A stretch of DNA of 56,578 nt. Source: JAJZRJ01 sp040757055 (GTDB lineage: Bacteria; Desulfobacterota; Desulfobulbia; Desulfobulbales; Desulfurivibrionaceae). The translations under genes were made by a program, and so were the position numbers. Positions 1 through 7,155 of this stretch are shown here, piece by piece; position 1 is the first letter of the stretch; the number at the start of each line of letters is the position of its first letter. The DNA lies in NCBI GenBank assembly GCA_040757055.1, contig JBFLXY010000015.1:1-56578 (forward strand). The letters are read 5' to 3'. The notes under the pieces were generated by a model. That model searched no databases and was not told the origin of the DNA. It saw only the letters and a program-made list of their open reading frames with translations.

Positions 1-120
1 CCTTCTTCTGGTACCGGATCGGTACTTGGCGCAACATGGCGCGAATAAGAAAAGGCATCCTCTCGAAAGGTGCTTACAAGAAGGTCTTTTGATGAACCCT
101 ATTGACAGATGGCTACATAA

Positions 121-152
121 GAAAAAAGGCCGGCGGGTTCCCCCGCCGGCCT
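121..152 (-). terminator. Rho-independent terminator of the D,D-carboxypeptidase gene
   Basis: A perfect 11-bp stem (127-137 pairing with 142-152) closes a four-base loop. Read on the minus strand it is followed by six T (122-127 complement). It lies 22 bases past the stop of the minus-strand carboxypeptidase gene, so it fits as that gene's terminator. Confidence 0.9.
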
Positions 153-173
153 CATGTTCTCACAGTTTCCGGA

Positions 174-1319
174 TTAAAGGCTGGAACTGTGCCGGGTTCC
201 GTCGGCCAACCGCAGGGACGAGTGGCGCTGCCGTTCGCCGGCTCCTTCACCATGGCGCTCGCGCCCGGCGACCGTTACCCCCTGGCCGATCTTTGCCTGG
301 AAGCCGAATTCCACCAAGTGCCGGATATCCTCCCACATGGACTCGCTGCCCAGGATGGCGACGACGATTTCGTGGCCGAAGCGGCTGAATTTCCCCACAT
401 AGGTCTTGCGGGCGGCGTTGGTGTAGCCGGTCTTGCCGCCTTCGGCGCCATCGATCTGCCACAATGCCCGGTTGTGGGAGCGCAGCAGCTTGCCGTCGCT
501 GGTTTTCACCGCCGTAAAGGCCATCCGCCGGCAGAATTCCTCATCCCGCATCGCCTGGCGGAAGATCGTCGCCAGATCGTGGGCTGTGGTCTGCTGCCCC
601 GGCGCGGTCAGGCCGTTGGCGGTCTTGCACACCGTATTGGTGGCGCCCAGCGCCTCGGCCTTCCTGGTCATCAGCCTGGCAAAGGCCCGTTCCGAACCGG
701 CAATCCGCTCGGCCAGGGCCACGCTGGCATCGTTGGCCGAGGCCAGCAGCACCGCGTTGATCAAATCGTCCGCCAGATATTTCTTGCCTGGCTGCAGGTA
801 AATCTTGGAGCGAGGCATCTGCGCCGCCCGCTTGCTGGCGGGCACCAGTTCCGAGTTCGGCAGCGACTTCATGGCGATCAGGCCGGTCAACACCTTGATG
901 GTGCTGGCCGGCTGGCCCGGCAGATCGGGGTTGTGGGCATAGAGGATCTCGCCGGTCGCCGCATCCATCACCACTGCACTGCGCGAGGTCAACTGCTCAC
1001 GCAGAAAGGACGCACCCTGGACCGGATCGCTGTAATGCGCCACCGCCTTGACGGACCGGACCGGATTCGTCTTCTTGGCGGCCACCGAAGTCTTCCCCGG
1101 CTTCTTCTTCGCCTGTTGGACTTTTTTCTGCTTTTGCGGGGCGACCGGCGTCTTCGCCTTTTTGGTCAGCTGGCCCCCCTTGCTGGCCGTAGCCGCCGGC
1201 GCGTGTTTATGTTTGGAGGCGACGACCCGCTCGGCGTCACGGGCCGCCACCTGAGTCGCCGCCAGCAACAACGCTGCCCCGGCGATCACCATTCTGCTGA
1301 AGACCTTCCTGAATATCAT
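174..1319 (-). CDS. D-alanyl-D-alanine carboxypeptidase, peptidase S11 family
   Basis: Serine peptidase of the penicillin-binding-protein fold that trims the terminal D-Ala from peptidoglycan pentapeptides in the periplasm. The three signature motifs are visible: SxxK at S139-K142 (STIK), SxN at S194-N196, and KTG at 296-298. A signal peptide covers about residues 1-26. Residues 30-95 are an unusually long Lys/Ala/Pro-rich linker before the catalytic domain, perhaps for wall contact. At 381 residues it ends soon after the catalytic domain and lacks the C-terminal beta domain and amphipathic anchor of PBP5, so it resembles short DacF/PBP7-type members. The paralog cannot be named. The gene stands alone and is divergent from the alkyltransferase gene. 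Confidence 0.9.
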   Translation of the reverse strand: MIFRKVFSRMVIAGAALLLAATQVAARDAERVVASKHKHAPAATASKGGQLTKKAKTPVAPQKQKKVQQAKKKPGKTSVAAKKTNPVRSVKAVAHYSDPVQGASFLREQLTSRSAVVMDAATGEILYAHNPDLPGQPASTIKVLTGLIAMKSLPNSELVPASKRAAQMPRSKIYLQPGKKYLADDLINAVLLASANDASVALAERIAGSERAFARLMTRKAEALGATNTVCKTANGLTAPGQQTTAHDLATIFRQAMRDEEFCRRMAFTAVKTSDGKLLRSHNRALWQIDGAEGGKTGYTNAARKTYVGKFSRFGHEIVVAILGSESMWEDIRHLVEFGFQAKIGQGVTVAGRERHGEGAGERQRHSSLRLADGTRHSSSL

Positions 1320-1625
1320 GCTCCGCTCCCTTTATTCCCCTTATCGGAAGATCAGGAAATCACCATAAAAATCATCGTGATATCTATAAAAAGCTATATC
1401 GCATGCCGGAGGGGAAAAGCAACCCCTTTTTGAAACACTTTTGACAACCTTTTGTTTTTACAGAGCTATTACGGCCATCGCCGCGCTGCCACCTCCACAA
1501 CCGATTGACACCAGAGAATTTAGCAAGCACGATATATGGTGTACTCTCAACTTTCAAGACATCGCGGCAGGACAGGTCTTTTTTTTGCTCTTTTTCCAAG
1601 CAACCGCGCGTGGTAGCATGGTGTC
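1320..1625. other. Divergent intergenic region, about 300 bp
   Basis: AT-rich compared with its surroundings and placed between two divergently transcribed genes, so it should hold both promoters. On the minus strand a TTGCTT / 18 bp / TATAGC pair near 1396-1425 could drive the carboxypeptidase gene. On the plus side TTGACA occurs at 1440 and 1504, but neither has a convincing -10 box at correct spacing. No convincing gene is seen. Confidence 0.4.
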
Positions 1626-2183
1626 ATGACCAATTCCCCAAGCCCCTGCTGGGCATGGCTCTTCTGTGAAACCCATCTCTTCGGCTGCCACCTGGTTTTC
1701 CATGGGGAAGCGCCCGTGCATCTAAGCTTCTCCGCTGCGGCCCACGCCAAGGCCCTTGATTTTCTGGCACATGCAGCCACGCCGGTCCAGCCGCTACCCC
1801 GCCAGGACCCACTGGCCCTTTGGGTACAAAAGGCCCTCGCCGCCTATGCCCGCGGCCACAGCCCACTCCAGCTTCCCTTTTCTCCCGCCTCTCCCTTTCT
1901 GCTGGCAGCGACTCCGTTCCAACGCCGGGTCTGGGCGGAAATCCGCCGCATCCCTTACGGGCAGAGCCGCACCTATGGCAAACTGGCCGCTCGCCTTGGC
2001 CAGCCCGCTGCGGCACGGGCCGTGGGCCAAGCATGCCACGCCAATCCTTTGGCGCTCATCATCCCTTGCCATCGGGTGGTGGCTGCCCAGGGCCCCGGCG
2101 GCTTTGCCGGAGACATCGGAATCAAGCATCGATTACTGGCGCTGGAACAGGGGCAGCGCCTGCCGGAAGGCTGCCGCAGCTAG
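1626..2183 (+). CDS. ogt: Methylated-DNA--protein-cysteine S-methyltransferase
   Basis: Suicide DNA-repair protein that moves the alkyl group of O6-alkylguanine onto its own cysteine. The active-site motif PCHRV is present with the acceptor at C148. It is preceded by the usual helix-turn-helix segment (FQRRVWAEIRRIPYG at 98-112, then the arginine-finger region around R129-R131). The first 90 residues form a divergent N-terminal domain. There is no Ada-type zinc-binding AraC domain, so this is the stand-alone Ogt/MGMT form of 185 residues. The start chosen is the ATG at 1626. An Ogt-type name is a reasonable fit, but whether the closest homolog is called Ogt or MGMT is not decided by sequence. 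Confidence 0.9.
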   Translation: MTNSPSPCWAWLFCETHLFGCHLVFHGEAPVHLSFSAAAHAKALDFLAHAATPVQPLPRQDPLALWVQKALAAYARGHSPLQLPFSPASPFLLAATPFQRRVWAEIRRIPYGQSRTYGKLAARLGQPAAARAVGQACHANPLALIIPCHRVVAAQGPGGFAGDIGIKHRLLALEQGQRLPEGCRS

Positions 2184-2209
2184 GAAGCGGCAAAAAGGGG
2201 AAAAAGAGA

Positions 2210-3250
2210 CTACTCCTCGACCATCTTGAGGATGGCGGCAGGAATCTTCTTGAGGGAGACGACCTCGTCCACCCCGCCCGTCTCGATGGCCTCCTTGGGC
2301 ATGCCGAAGACCACGCAGCTCGCCTCGTCCTGGGCAATGGTCCTGGCGCCGGCCTCCTTCATCTTGAGCATGCCCTGGGCGCCGTCCTTGCCCATGCCGG
2401 TCAGGATCACGCCGACCGCATTGGCGCCGCCGTAGGCGGCCACCGAATTGAAGAGCACATCCACCGCCGGCCGCTGGTAGCAGACCAGAGGGCCGCTCTT
2501 GATGTTCACGTAATAGCGCGCGCCGCTGCGGCGCATCACCATGTGGAAGTTGCCCGGCGCCAGAAGCGCGGTGCCCGGCACCACCGAGTCGCCGTCTTCC
2601 GCCTCCTTGACCCGGATCTGACAGAGGCTGTTCAGCCGTTCGGCAAAGCTGGTGGTGAACTTGGCCGGCATGTGCTGCACGATCATGATCCCCGGCGTGT
2701 TCGGCGGCAGCTGGACCAGCACCTCCTTCAGCGCCTCGGTGCCGCCGGTGGAGGCGCCGATGGCGATGATCTTGTTGGTGGTCTTGGAGAGCGACAGCTT
2801 GGCCTGCGGCGCGGCCACCGCCTGGGTGGCGGCCAGCCGCGCCCGGCTGGCCATGTCCACATGGGCGGCAGCCCTGATTTTTTCGGCAAGCTGGGCACTC
2901 ATGTCGCCGACGGAATAGGCCTCGCCGGGCTTGCTGATCACGTCCACCGCCCCGATCTCCATGGCCTCAAGGGCCAGGGCGCCACCCTCCCTGGTCAGTG
3001 AGCTGACGATGATGACCGGCAGAGGGTAGTATTTCATCAGCTTGCGCAGGAAGGTCAGGCCGTCCATGCGTGGCATTTCGATGTCGAGCGTCACCACGTC
3101 GGGCTTGAGCGCCACGATTTTGTCGCGGGCCACGTACGGATCCGGAGCGGTCGCCACCACCTGGATATCCTGCTCGTGGGACAACTCCTCGCTGAACACC
3201 TTGCGGACCACCGCGGAGTCATCCACCACCAATACGCGTATCTTCTTCAT
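2210..3250 (-). CDS. cheB: Chemotaxis response regulator protein-glutamate methylesterase CheB
   Basis: Removes methyl groups from, and deamidates, chemoreceptor glutamates to reset adaptation after phosphorylation by CheA. The N-terminal receiver domain (about 1-125) has the DD pair at 10-11 and phospho-acceptor D56 (LDIEMP). A linker then leads to the C-terminal methylesterase domain with the catalytic serine in GASTGG, the histidine in QHMP and the aspartate-containing TGMGKDG motif. Length 346 is normal. It is the last gene of the eight-gene che operon, 43 bp after cheX. Confidence 0.97.
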   Translation of the reverse strand: MKKIRVLVVDDSAVVRKVFSEELSHEQDIQVVATAPDPYVARDKIVALKPDVVTLDIEMPRMDGLTFLRKLMKYYPLPVIIVSSLTREGGALALEAMEIGAVDVISKPGEAYSVGDMSAQLAEKIRAAAHVDMASRARLAATQAVAAPQAKLSLSKTTNKIIAIGASTGGTEALKEVLVQLPPNTPGIMIVQHMPAKFTTSFAERLNSLCQIRVKEAEDGDSVVPGTALLAPGNFHMVMRRSGARYYVNIKSGPLVCYQRPAVDVLFNSVAAYGGANAVGVILTGMGKDGAQGMLKMKEAGARTIAQDEASCVVFGMPKEAIETGGVDEVVSLKKIPAAILKMVEE

Positions 3251-3293
3251 GAGTGCATCATCGCTCGCTGGGGTTTCGCGTTCTGCCGCCTAC

Positions 3294-3758
3294 TCACGCC
3301 CCTTCTTCGTACACGACCCAGAGCAGCCCGTGCTCGGTATTGAACAAAAAAAGTCCCGGCTTTGCGAGCAGATCGGCGGAGGAAAAGGCGGACGCCACCC
3401 GGGACTGCGGCAGACCGAGCTTCATGGTGCCGTCCGGATCGATACGGCCCAGCAGGCTGCCCACCGCCATGTTGGCGGTTTCCTTCACCGTGTCGAGGAT
3501 CTGGGCCTCGTTGACGTCCACCTCGTCCACCCCGAGAAAATTGACCGTAATCCCCCGGGCCAGACTCTGCGGCAGGTAAAAACGCAGACACCCCGATTTC
3601 CCCCCCTGAAAAGTGATGGAGGCTTCGTAATAGCCATCGGCCGCAGCGAGCTCCTCCTGGGCCGGCGTCTCGAACAGCGGCTCCAGAAAAGTGAAGTACA
3701 TGGTTTCGAAAACCTCGGAAAGGGTTTCGTAGATGATCTGCCGCAGCTTGGTGTCCAT
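3294..3758 (-). CDS. cheX: CheX-like CheY-P phosphatase
   Basis: Predicted CheC/CheX/FliY-family phosphatase that speeds dephosphorylation of CheY-P. A single copy of the family helix is visible (KETANMAVGSLLG, about residues 93-105) with the catalytic ExxN pair. One such helix rather than two points to CheX rather than CheC. Length 154 matches CheX. It sits directly between a CheY and CheB in the operon, which supports the role. The operon also encodes CheD, a partner of CheC in other bacteria, but no CheC is seen here. Confidence 0.85.
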   Translation of the reverse strand: MDTKLRQIIYETLSEVFETMYFTFLEPLFETPAQEELAAADGYYEASITFQGGKSGCLRFYLPQSLARGITVNFLGVDEVDVNEAQILDTVKETANMAVGSLLGRIDPDGTMKLGLPQSRVASAFSSADLLAKPGLFLFNTEHGLLWVVYEEGA

Positions 3759-3787
3759 GGCGTCTCCCGCCGGAAAAAGGTGAACCG

Positions 3788-4231
3788 TTAAAAATCCATG
3801 TCGCCGCTTTCGCCGCCCTGGGGAGGCATGTCCGCCGCCAGCCGGTGCTCGTAGGCCCTGGCCAGCACCTCGTAGAGGATGGTCTTGATCGTCTCCGGCA
3901 CAAAGGGCTTCTTGATGTACCCTGCCACGCCGAGCTTTTTGGCCTCCTCCATCCGCGCCTCGCTGGATTCGGTGGTGATGAAGATCAGCGGGATGCGCTT
4001 GTAGTCCTCACTGGCGGCGACGGCCCGCAGCAGGTCCATGCCGCCCATCTCCGGCATGTTGATGTCGGAGAGGATCACATCGACCCAGTTGTTCTCCAGG
4101 ATCGCCAGGGCCTCTTTCCCGTTGGCCGCCTCATGGAAGGTGCCGATGGGAACGCCGGACATCTCCACCGTCTTCTTGACCACGGCCCGCATGGTCTCCG
4201 AGTCGTCTGCCACCAGAATATTGAACGCCAT
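3788..4231 (-). CDS. cheY: CheY-like response regulator
   Basis: Single receiver domain that should be phosphorylated by CheA. Acidic pair D9-D10, phospho-acceptor D56 (SDINMPEMGG), a switch threonine in the ITTES segment and the lysine of KKPF are present. It carries a C-terminal tail of about 20 residues past the usual CheY end. It is encoded inside the che operon, upstream of cheX. A second CheY (44186-44569) belongs to the flagellar operon. Which of the two binds the motor switch cannot be told from sequence alone, so the symbol here is by family and position. Confidence 0.85.
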   Translation of the reverse strand: MAFNILVADDSETMRAVVKKTVEMSGVPIGTFHEAANGKEALAILENNWVDVILSDINMPEMGGMDLLRAVAASEDYKRIPLIFITTESSEARMEEAKKLGVAGYIKKPFVPETIKTILYEVLARAYEHRLAADMPPQGGESGDMDF

Positions 4232-4291
4232 ACCCCGCTCCTGTCCTTACGTTGGCCCCACGCCCACTGCCATGAGTCCTTGGTTGTCGCC

Positions 4292-5137
4292 TCAGATATG
4301 AAAAAGCTCCTGCGCCCGCTCCATGTCGTCCAGCAGGCTCGCCATGCAGAGGTCGAGATCCGCCGGCGTGATGCCGAAACGCTTCAACCCCTCGCCCTGC
4401 ACCTTGGTGGCCAGGCCGTCGGCGCCGACGCCGATCCCCATGGAGATCACCAGGGCGTTGGCAAGGGAGGTGATGGCCGTGAGCGGCTCCTTTTTCAATG
4501 CCTCCGGGTCGTGATGCTGGCGCACCGCCAGCTGCATCTCCTCCGGGAAATCCCACTTCATGAGGATCATGCCGCCAAGTTCGGCGTGGTCGATCCCCAG
4601 CAGTTCCTTTTCCGCCTCGACAAAGGAACAGTGATCCCTCACCACCTTGAGCATGATCTGCTTGAAGTCGTCGGCCACAAAAGTGCTCAGGAACCGCTTG
4701 CCGATGTCGTGGAGCAGCCCCGCCGTATAGGCCATGCCAGGGTCCACCCCCTGGATGTGTTTGACCATGTGCTTGGCGAGAATCCCCACGGCCACGGAAT
4801 GGCGCCAGAGTTCCCCCTGATCCAGCTTGTAGCCCTCACCCACCGCCCCCTTATAAAAGCGGGCGCTGCTGCTGGTGATGATGATGTCCTTCAGCGCATC
4901 ATGGCCCACGATCACCAGCGCTTCGTTGAGGGAAGAAACCTTGCGCGGCAGCCCGAAATAGGAGGCATTGCAGATCTTGAGCACGTTGGCGGTGATCACC
5001 TGGTCGTACTGGATGACCTCGGCCAGGGCCTTGACGTCGGTTTCCGGATCGTCGAGCATCTCCATGACCCGCTGCACCACCTTGGGGAACGGCTGCACAT
5101 GCTTGACCAGGTTGAGGATTTCGTCGATGCGGCTCAT
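4292..5137 (-). CDS. HDOD-domain protein in the chemotaxis operon
   Basis: The HDOD domain fills most of the 281 residues, starting with the typical PFPKVVQRVMEML segment. HDOD proteins are HD-like signalling proteins, mostly without demonstrated enzymatic activity. This copy keeps an HD-like stretch (LLHDIGKRF, about residues 140-148) and a later HH pair, so residual metal binding is possible. Its ATG overlaps the cheD stop by four bases (ATGA, 5134-5137), implying translational coupling. A function linked to chemosensory output is an inference from this position. Confidence 0.88.
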   Translation of the reverse strand: MSRIDEILNLVKHVQPFPKVVQRVMEMLDDPETDVKALAEVIQYDQVITANVLKICNASYFGLPRKVSSLNEALVIVGHDALKDIIITSSSARFYKGAVGEGYKLDQGELWRHSVAVGILAKHMVKHIQGVDPGMAYTAGLLHDIGKRFLSTFVADDFKQIMLKVVRDHCSFVEAEKELLGIDHAELGGMILMKWDFPEEMQLAVRQHHDPEALKKEPLTAITSLANALVISMGIGVGADGLATKVQGEGLKRFGITPADLDLCMASLLDDMERAQELFHI

Positions 5138-5613
5138 AATTCAAACTCCCCGCGGCCCGAGACCTTGAGCCGGGTAATGCCGGTGCCGATTTCGAGGCTC
5201 ACCGTCCGGTTGCCGGTGCCGCCCACGTCCTCCTTGGCGATCATGATGTTGTTCTTCCAGAAGATCTTGCGCAGCACCGCGTGATTTCGTTTGCCGATAT
5301 TGAAGATGCCGGCGTTGTCCATGATCTGGGAGCCGCCAACCACCTTGACGATCATCCGGCTCTTCACCGCGCCGAACTTGTAGGTCTCCTTGAAAAGCAG
5401 GGGGATGCCCGAGTCGGCGAACATGAAAGGCTTGGCCTGGGCCTTCTCTTTGTCGAGGGAGGAATCGGGCAGCATGTAGTGGAGCAGGCCGCCCACCTTG
5501 GCGACCGGGTCCCAGATCACCACGCCGATGCAGGAGCCCAGGGAATAGGTGATCAACACATCGTCGGCCTGGTTGCTCACCTTCATGTCCGAAATGCCGA
5601 CCACGACCTTCAT
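5134..5613 (-). CDS. cheD: Chemoreceptor glutamine deamidase CheD
   Basis: Deamidates glutamines on chemoreceptors and, in other bacteria, interacts with CheC. The catalytic Cys (LGSCIG) and His (GGLLHYMLP) motifs of the family are present. The reading frame stays open upstream to 5700, but the start chosen is the ATG at 5613: it opens the conserved N-terminus (MKVVVGISDMKVS) and has an AAGGA about ten bases upstream. That gives 159 residues, normal for CheD. It lies between cheR and the HDOD gene. Confidence 0.93.
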   Translation of the reverse strand: MKVVVGISDMKVSNQADDVLITYSLGSCIGVVIWDPVAKVGGLLHYMLPDSSLDKEKAQAKPFMFADSGIPLLFKETYKFGAVKSRMIVKVVGGSQIMDNAGIFNIGKRNHAVLRKIFWKNNIMIAKEDVGGTGNRTVSLEIGTGITRLKVSGRGEFEL

Positions 5614-5656
5614 GCGATCTCTGTCCTTTGCCGCATCATGCAGTATCCTTCCGGCC

Positions 5657-6562
5657 TCAACGCTTCTGGTAGGCGGTGGCGTCGACCTGGACGAAATCAT
5701 GCTTGAGGCTGGCTATGCTCTCCGAATGGCCGATGAAGAGATACCCGCCCGGCACCAGCGCCCGATAAAACTTGGCCACCAGCTCCTGCTGGGTCTCCCG
5801 GTTGAAGTAGATCATGACATTGCGGCAGAAGATGATGTCCAGCTCCTCCCGCCAGGGAAAATCGTGCATCAGGTTGAACCGGCTGAAGGTCATGTGCCGC
5901 CGGAGTCCCTCCTTCACCTTGACGTACCCGGCCGAATTGCCCACGCCCTTCTGGAAATAGCGCCTGAGATACGCGGGCGGCACCTTGGTGATGCGTTCGT
6001 CGGGGTAGATGCCCCGCTGGGCCTGGGCCAGCACCTTGGTGGAGATGTCGGTGGCCATCAGGCGGAAGGTCCAGCCCGGATGCTGTTCCAGGAAGTCCGC
6101 CACCACCATGGCCATGGTATAGGGCTCTTCGCCGGAGGAACAGGCCGAAGACCAGAGGGCAACCTCCCGCTTGCGGCGGGGCGAGGCGGTCAATTCCGGC
6201 AGGACGCGGGTGGTCAGCAGGTCGAAGTGCGAGCTTTCCCGGAAAAAACTGGTGAAGTTGGTGGAGACGACGTCAATCATCTGCACCAGCTCGTCACCGC
6301 TCGCATCCCGCATCAGGTATTCGTAATACTCCTTGAAGGAGTCGAGACCCAGGGCACGGAGCCTTTTGCCCAGCCGGGCGTTGAGCAGTTCCTTTTTCTC
6401 GGCCTTGAGATAGATGCCGGCCTTCTCATAGACCAGGGCGCTGAATTTCTGGAACTGGGCATCGGTCAATTGCCGGTAGCTCAGCCCCAGCGATTCGGGC
6501 AGATCCACTCCCGCCGCCGGCCTCTCCGGTTCCCCGGCTCTGCTCATGGCCAAGGCGGTCAT
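5657..6562 (-). CDS. cheR: Chemoreceptor glutamate methyltransferase CheR
   Basis: S-adenosylmethionine-dependent enzyme that methylates receptor glutamates, opposing CheB. It has the N-terminal helical CheR domain (about 28-80) and a Rossmann methyltransferase domain with the SAM-binding segment WSSACSSGEEPYT (about 137-149) and the FCRNVMIYF motif. Length 301 is normal with a somewhat long N-terminus. No strong ribosome site precedes the ATG at 6562; an internal ATG at 6547 is the alternative start. Confidence 0.95.
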   Translation of the reverse strand: MTALAMSRAGEPERPAAGVDLPESLGLSYRQLTDAQFQKFSALVYEKAGIYLKAEKKELLNARLGKRLRALGLDSFKEYYEYLMRDASGDELVQMIDVVSTNFTSFFRESSHFDLLTTRVLPELTASPRRKREVALWSSACSSGEEPYTMAMVVADFLEQHPGWTFRLMATDISTKVLAQAQRGIYPDERITKVPPAYLRRYFQKGVGNSAGYVKVKEGLRRHMTFSRFNLMHDFPWREELDIIFCRNVMIYFNRETQQELVAKFYRALVPGGYLFIGHSESIASLKHDFVQVDATAYQKR

Positions 6563-6596
6563 AGTGAGACGCTCATCGTCGGATTCGCCCCTGTCC

Positions 6597-7109
6597 CTAC
6601 CGCCCCTCGAAGCGCTGCAACACGCCCTCGCCCACCACCTGGTCGATGTCGAGCAGGATCTTCACCTCGCCCTTGACCTTGGCCATGCCGAGGATGTTGC
6701 TTGTTTCCCGCGAGGCCCCCAGGGCGGGCGGCGGCTCGATCTCGCCGGCGCCGATGTTGAGCACCTCGGAGACCGAATCCACCACCATGCCGACCTGCAC
6801 CGCCCCGCTCCGGCCCTGCATCTCCACCACGATGATGCAGGTACGCTCGTTGTACTCCTGGGCCGCCATGCCGAATTTGAGCCGCAGGTCGAGCACCGGG
6901 ATGACCCGGCCTCGGAGGTTGATCACCCCCTTGATGTAGTTCGGAGTGTGGGGCACCGCGGTGATCTCCATCACGCCGATGATCTCGCGCACCTTGAGAA
7001 TGCCCAGCCCGTAATCCTCCTCGCCCAGGGAAAAGGTCAGATACTTGCCGGCCAGACTGCCGACGCCTTCTCCGCCTGCCCCCAACCGTACCTCTGCCGC
7101 AGCTTCCAT
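6597..7109 (-). CDS. cheW: Chemotaxis coupling protein CheW
   Basis: Scaffold that links receptors to CheA. One CheW (SH3-like) domain spans residues 20-165, with the characteristic IKGVINLRGRVIPVLDLR segment near 60-77. Length 170 is normal. It lies 46 bp after cheA, with a GGAGG-type site ahead of the ATG (7109). The first 18 residues are Gly/Ala-rich and probably disordered. Confidence 0.95.
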   Translation of the reverse strand: MEAAAEVRLGAGGEGVGSLAGKYLTFSLGEEDYGLGILKVREIIGVMEITAVPHTPNYIKGVINLRGRVIPVLDLRLKFGMAAQEYNERTCIIVVEMQGRSGAVQVGMVVDSVSEVLNIGAGEIEPPPALGASRETSNILGMAKVKGEVKILLDIDQVVGEGVLQRFEGR

Positions 7110-7155
7110 CCGTTCCTCCTTAGTTCATGACGAACGATCCGTCACCATTGCCGTG

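Noticed and set aside
102..1433. 443-codon plus-strand frame over the carboxypeptidase gene
   Set aside because: The minus frame has clear SxxK, SxN and KTG motifs; this one has no domain and is a high-GC mirror frame.
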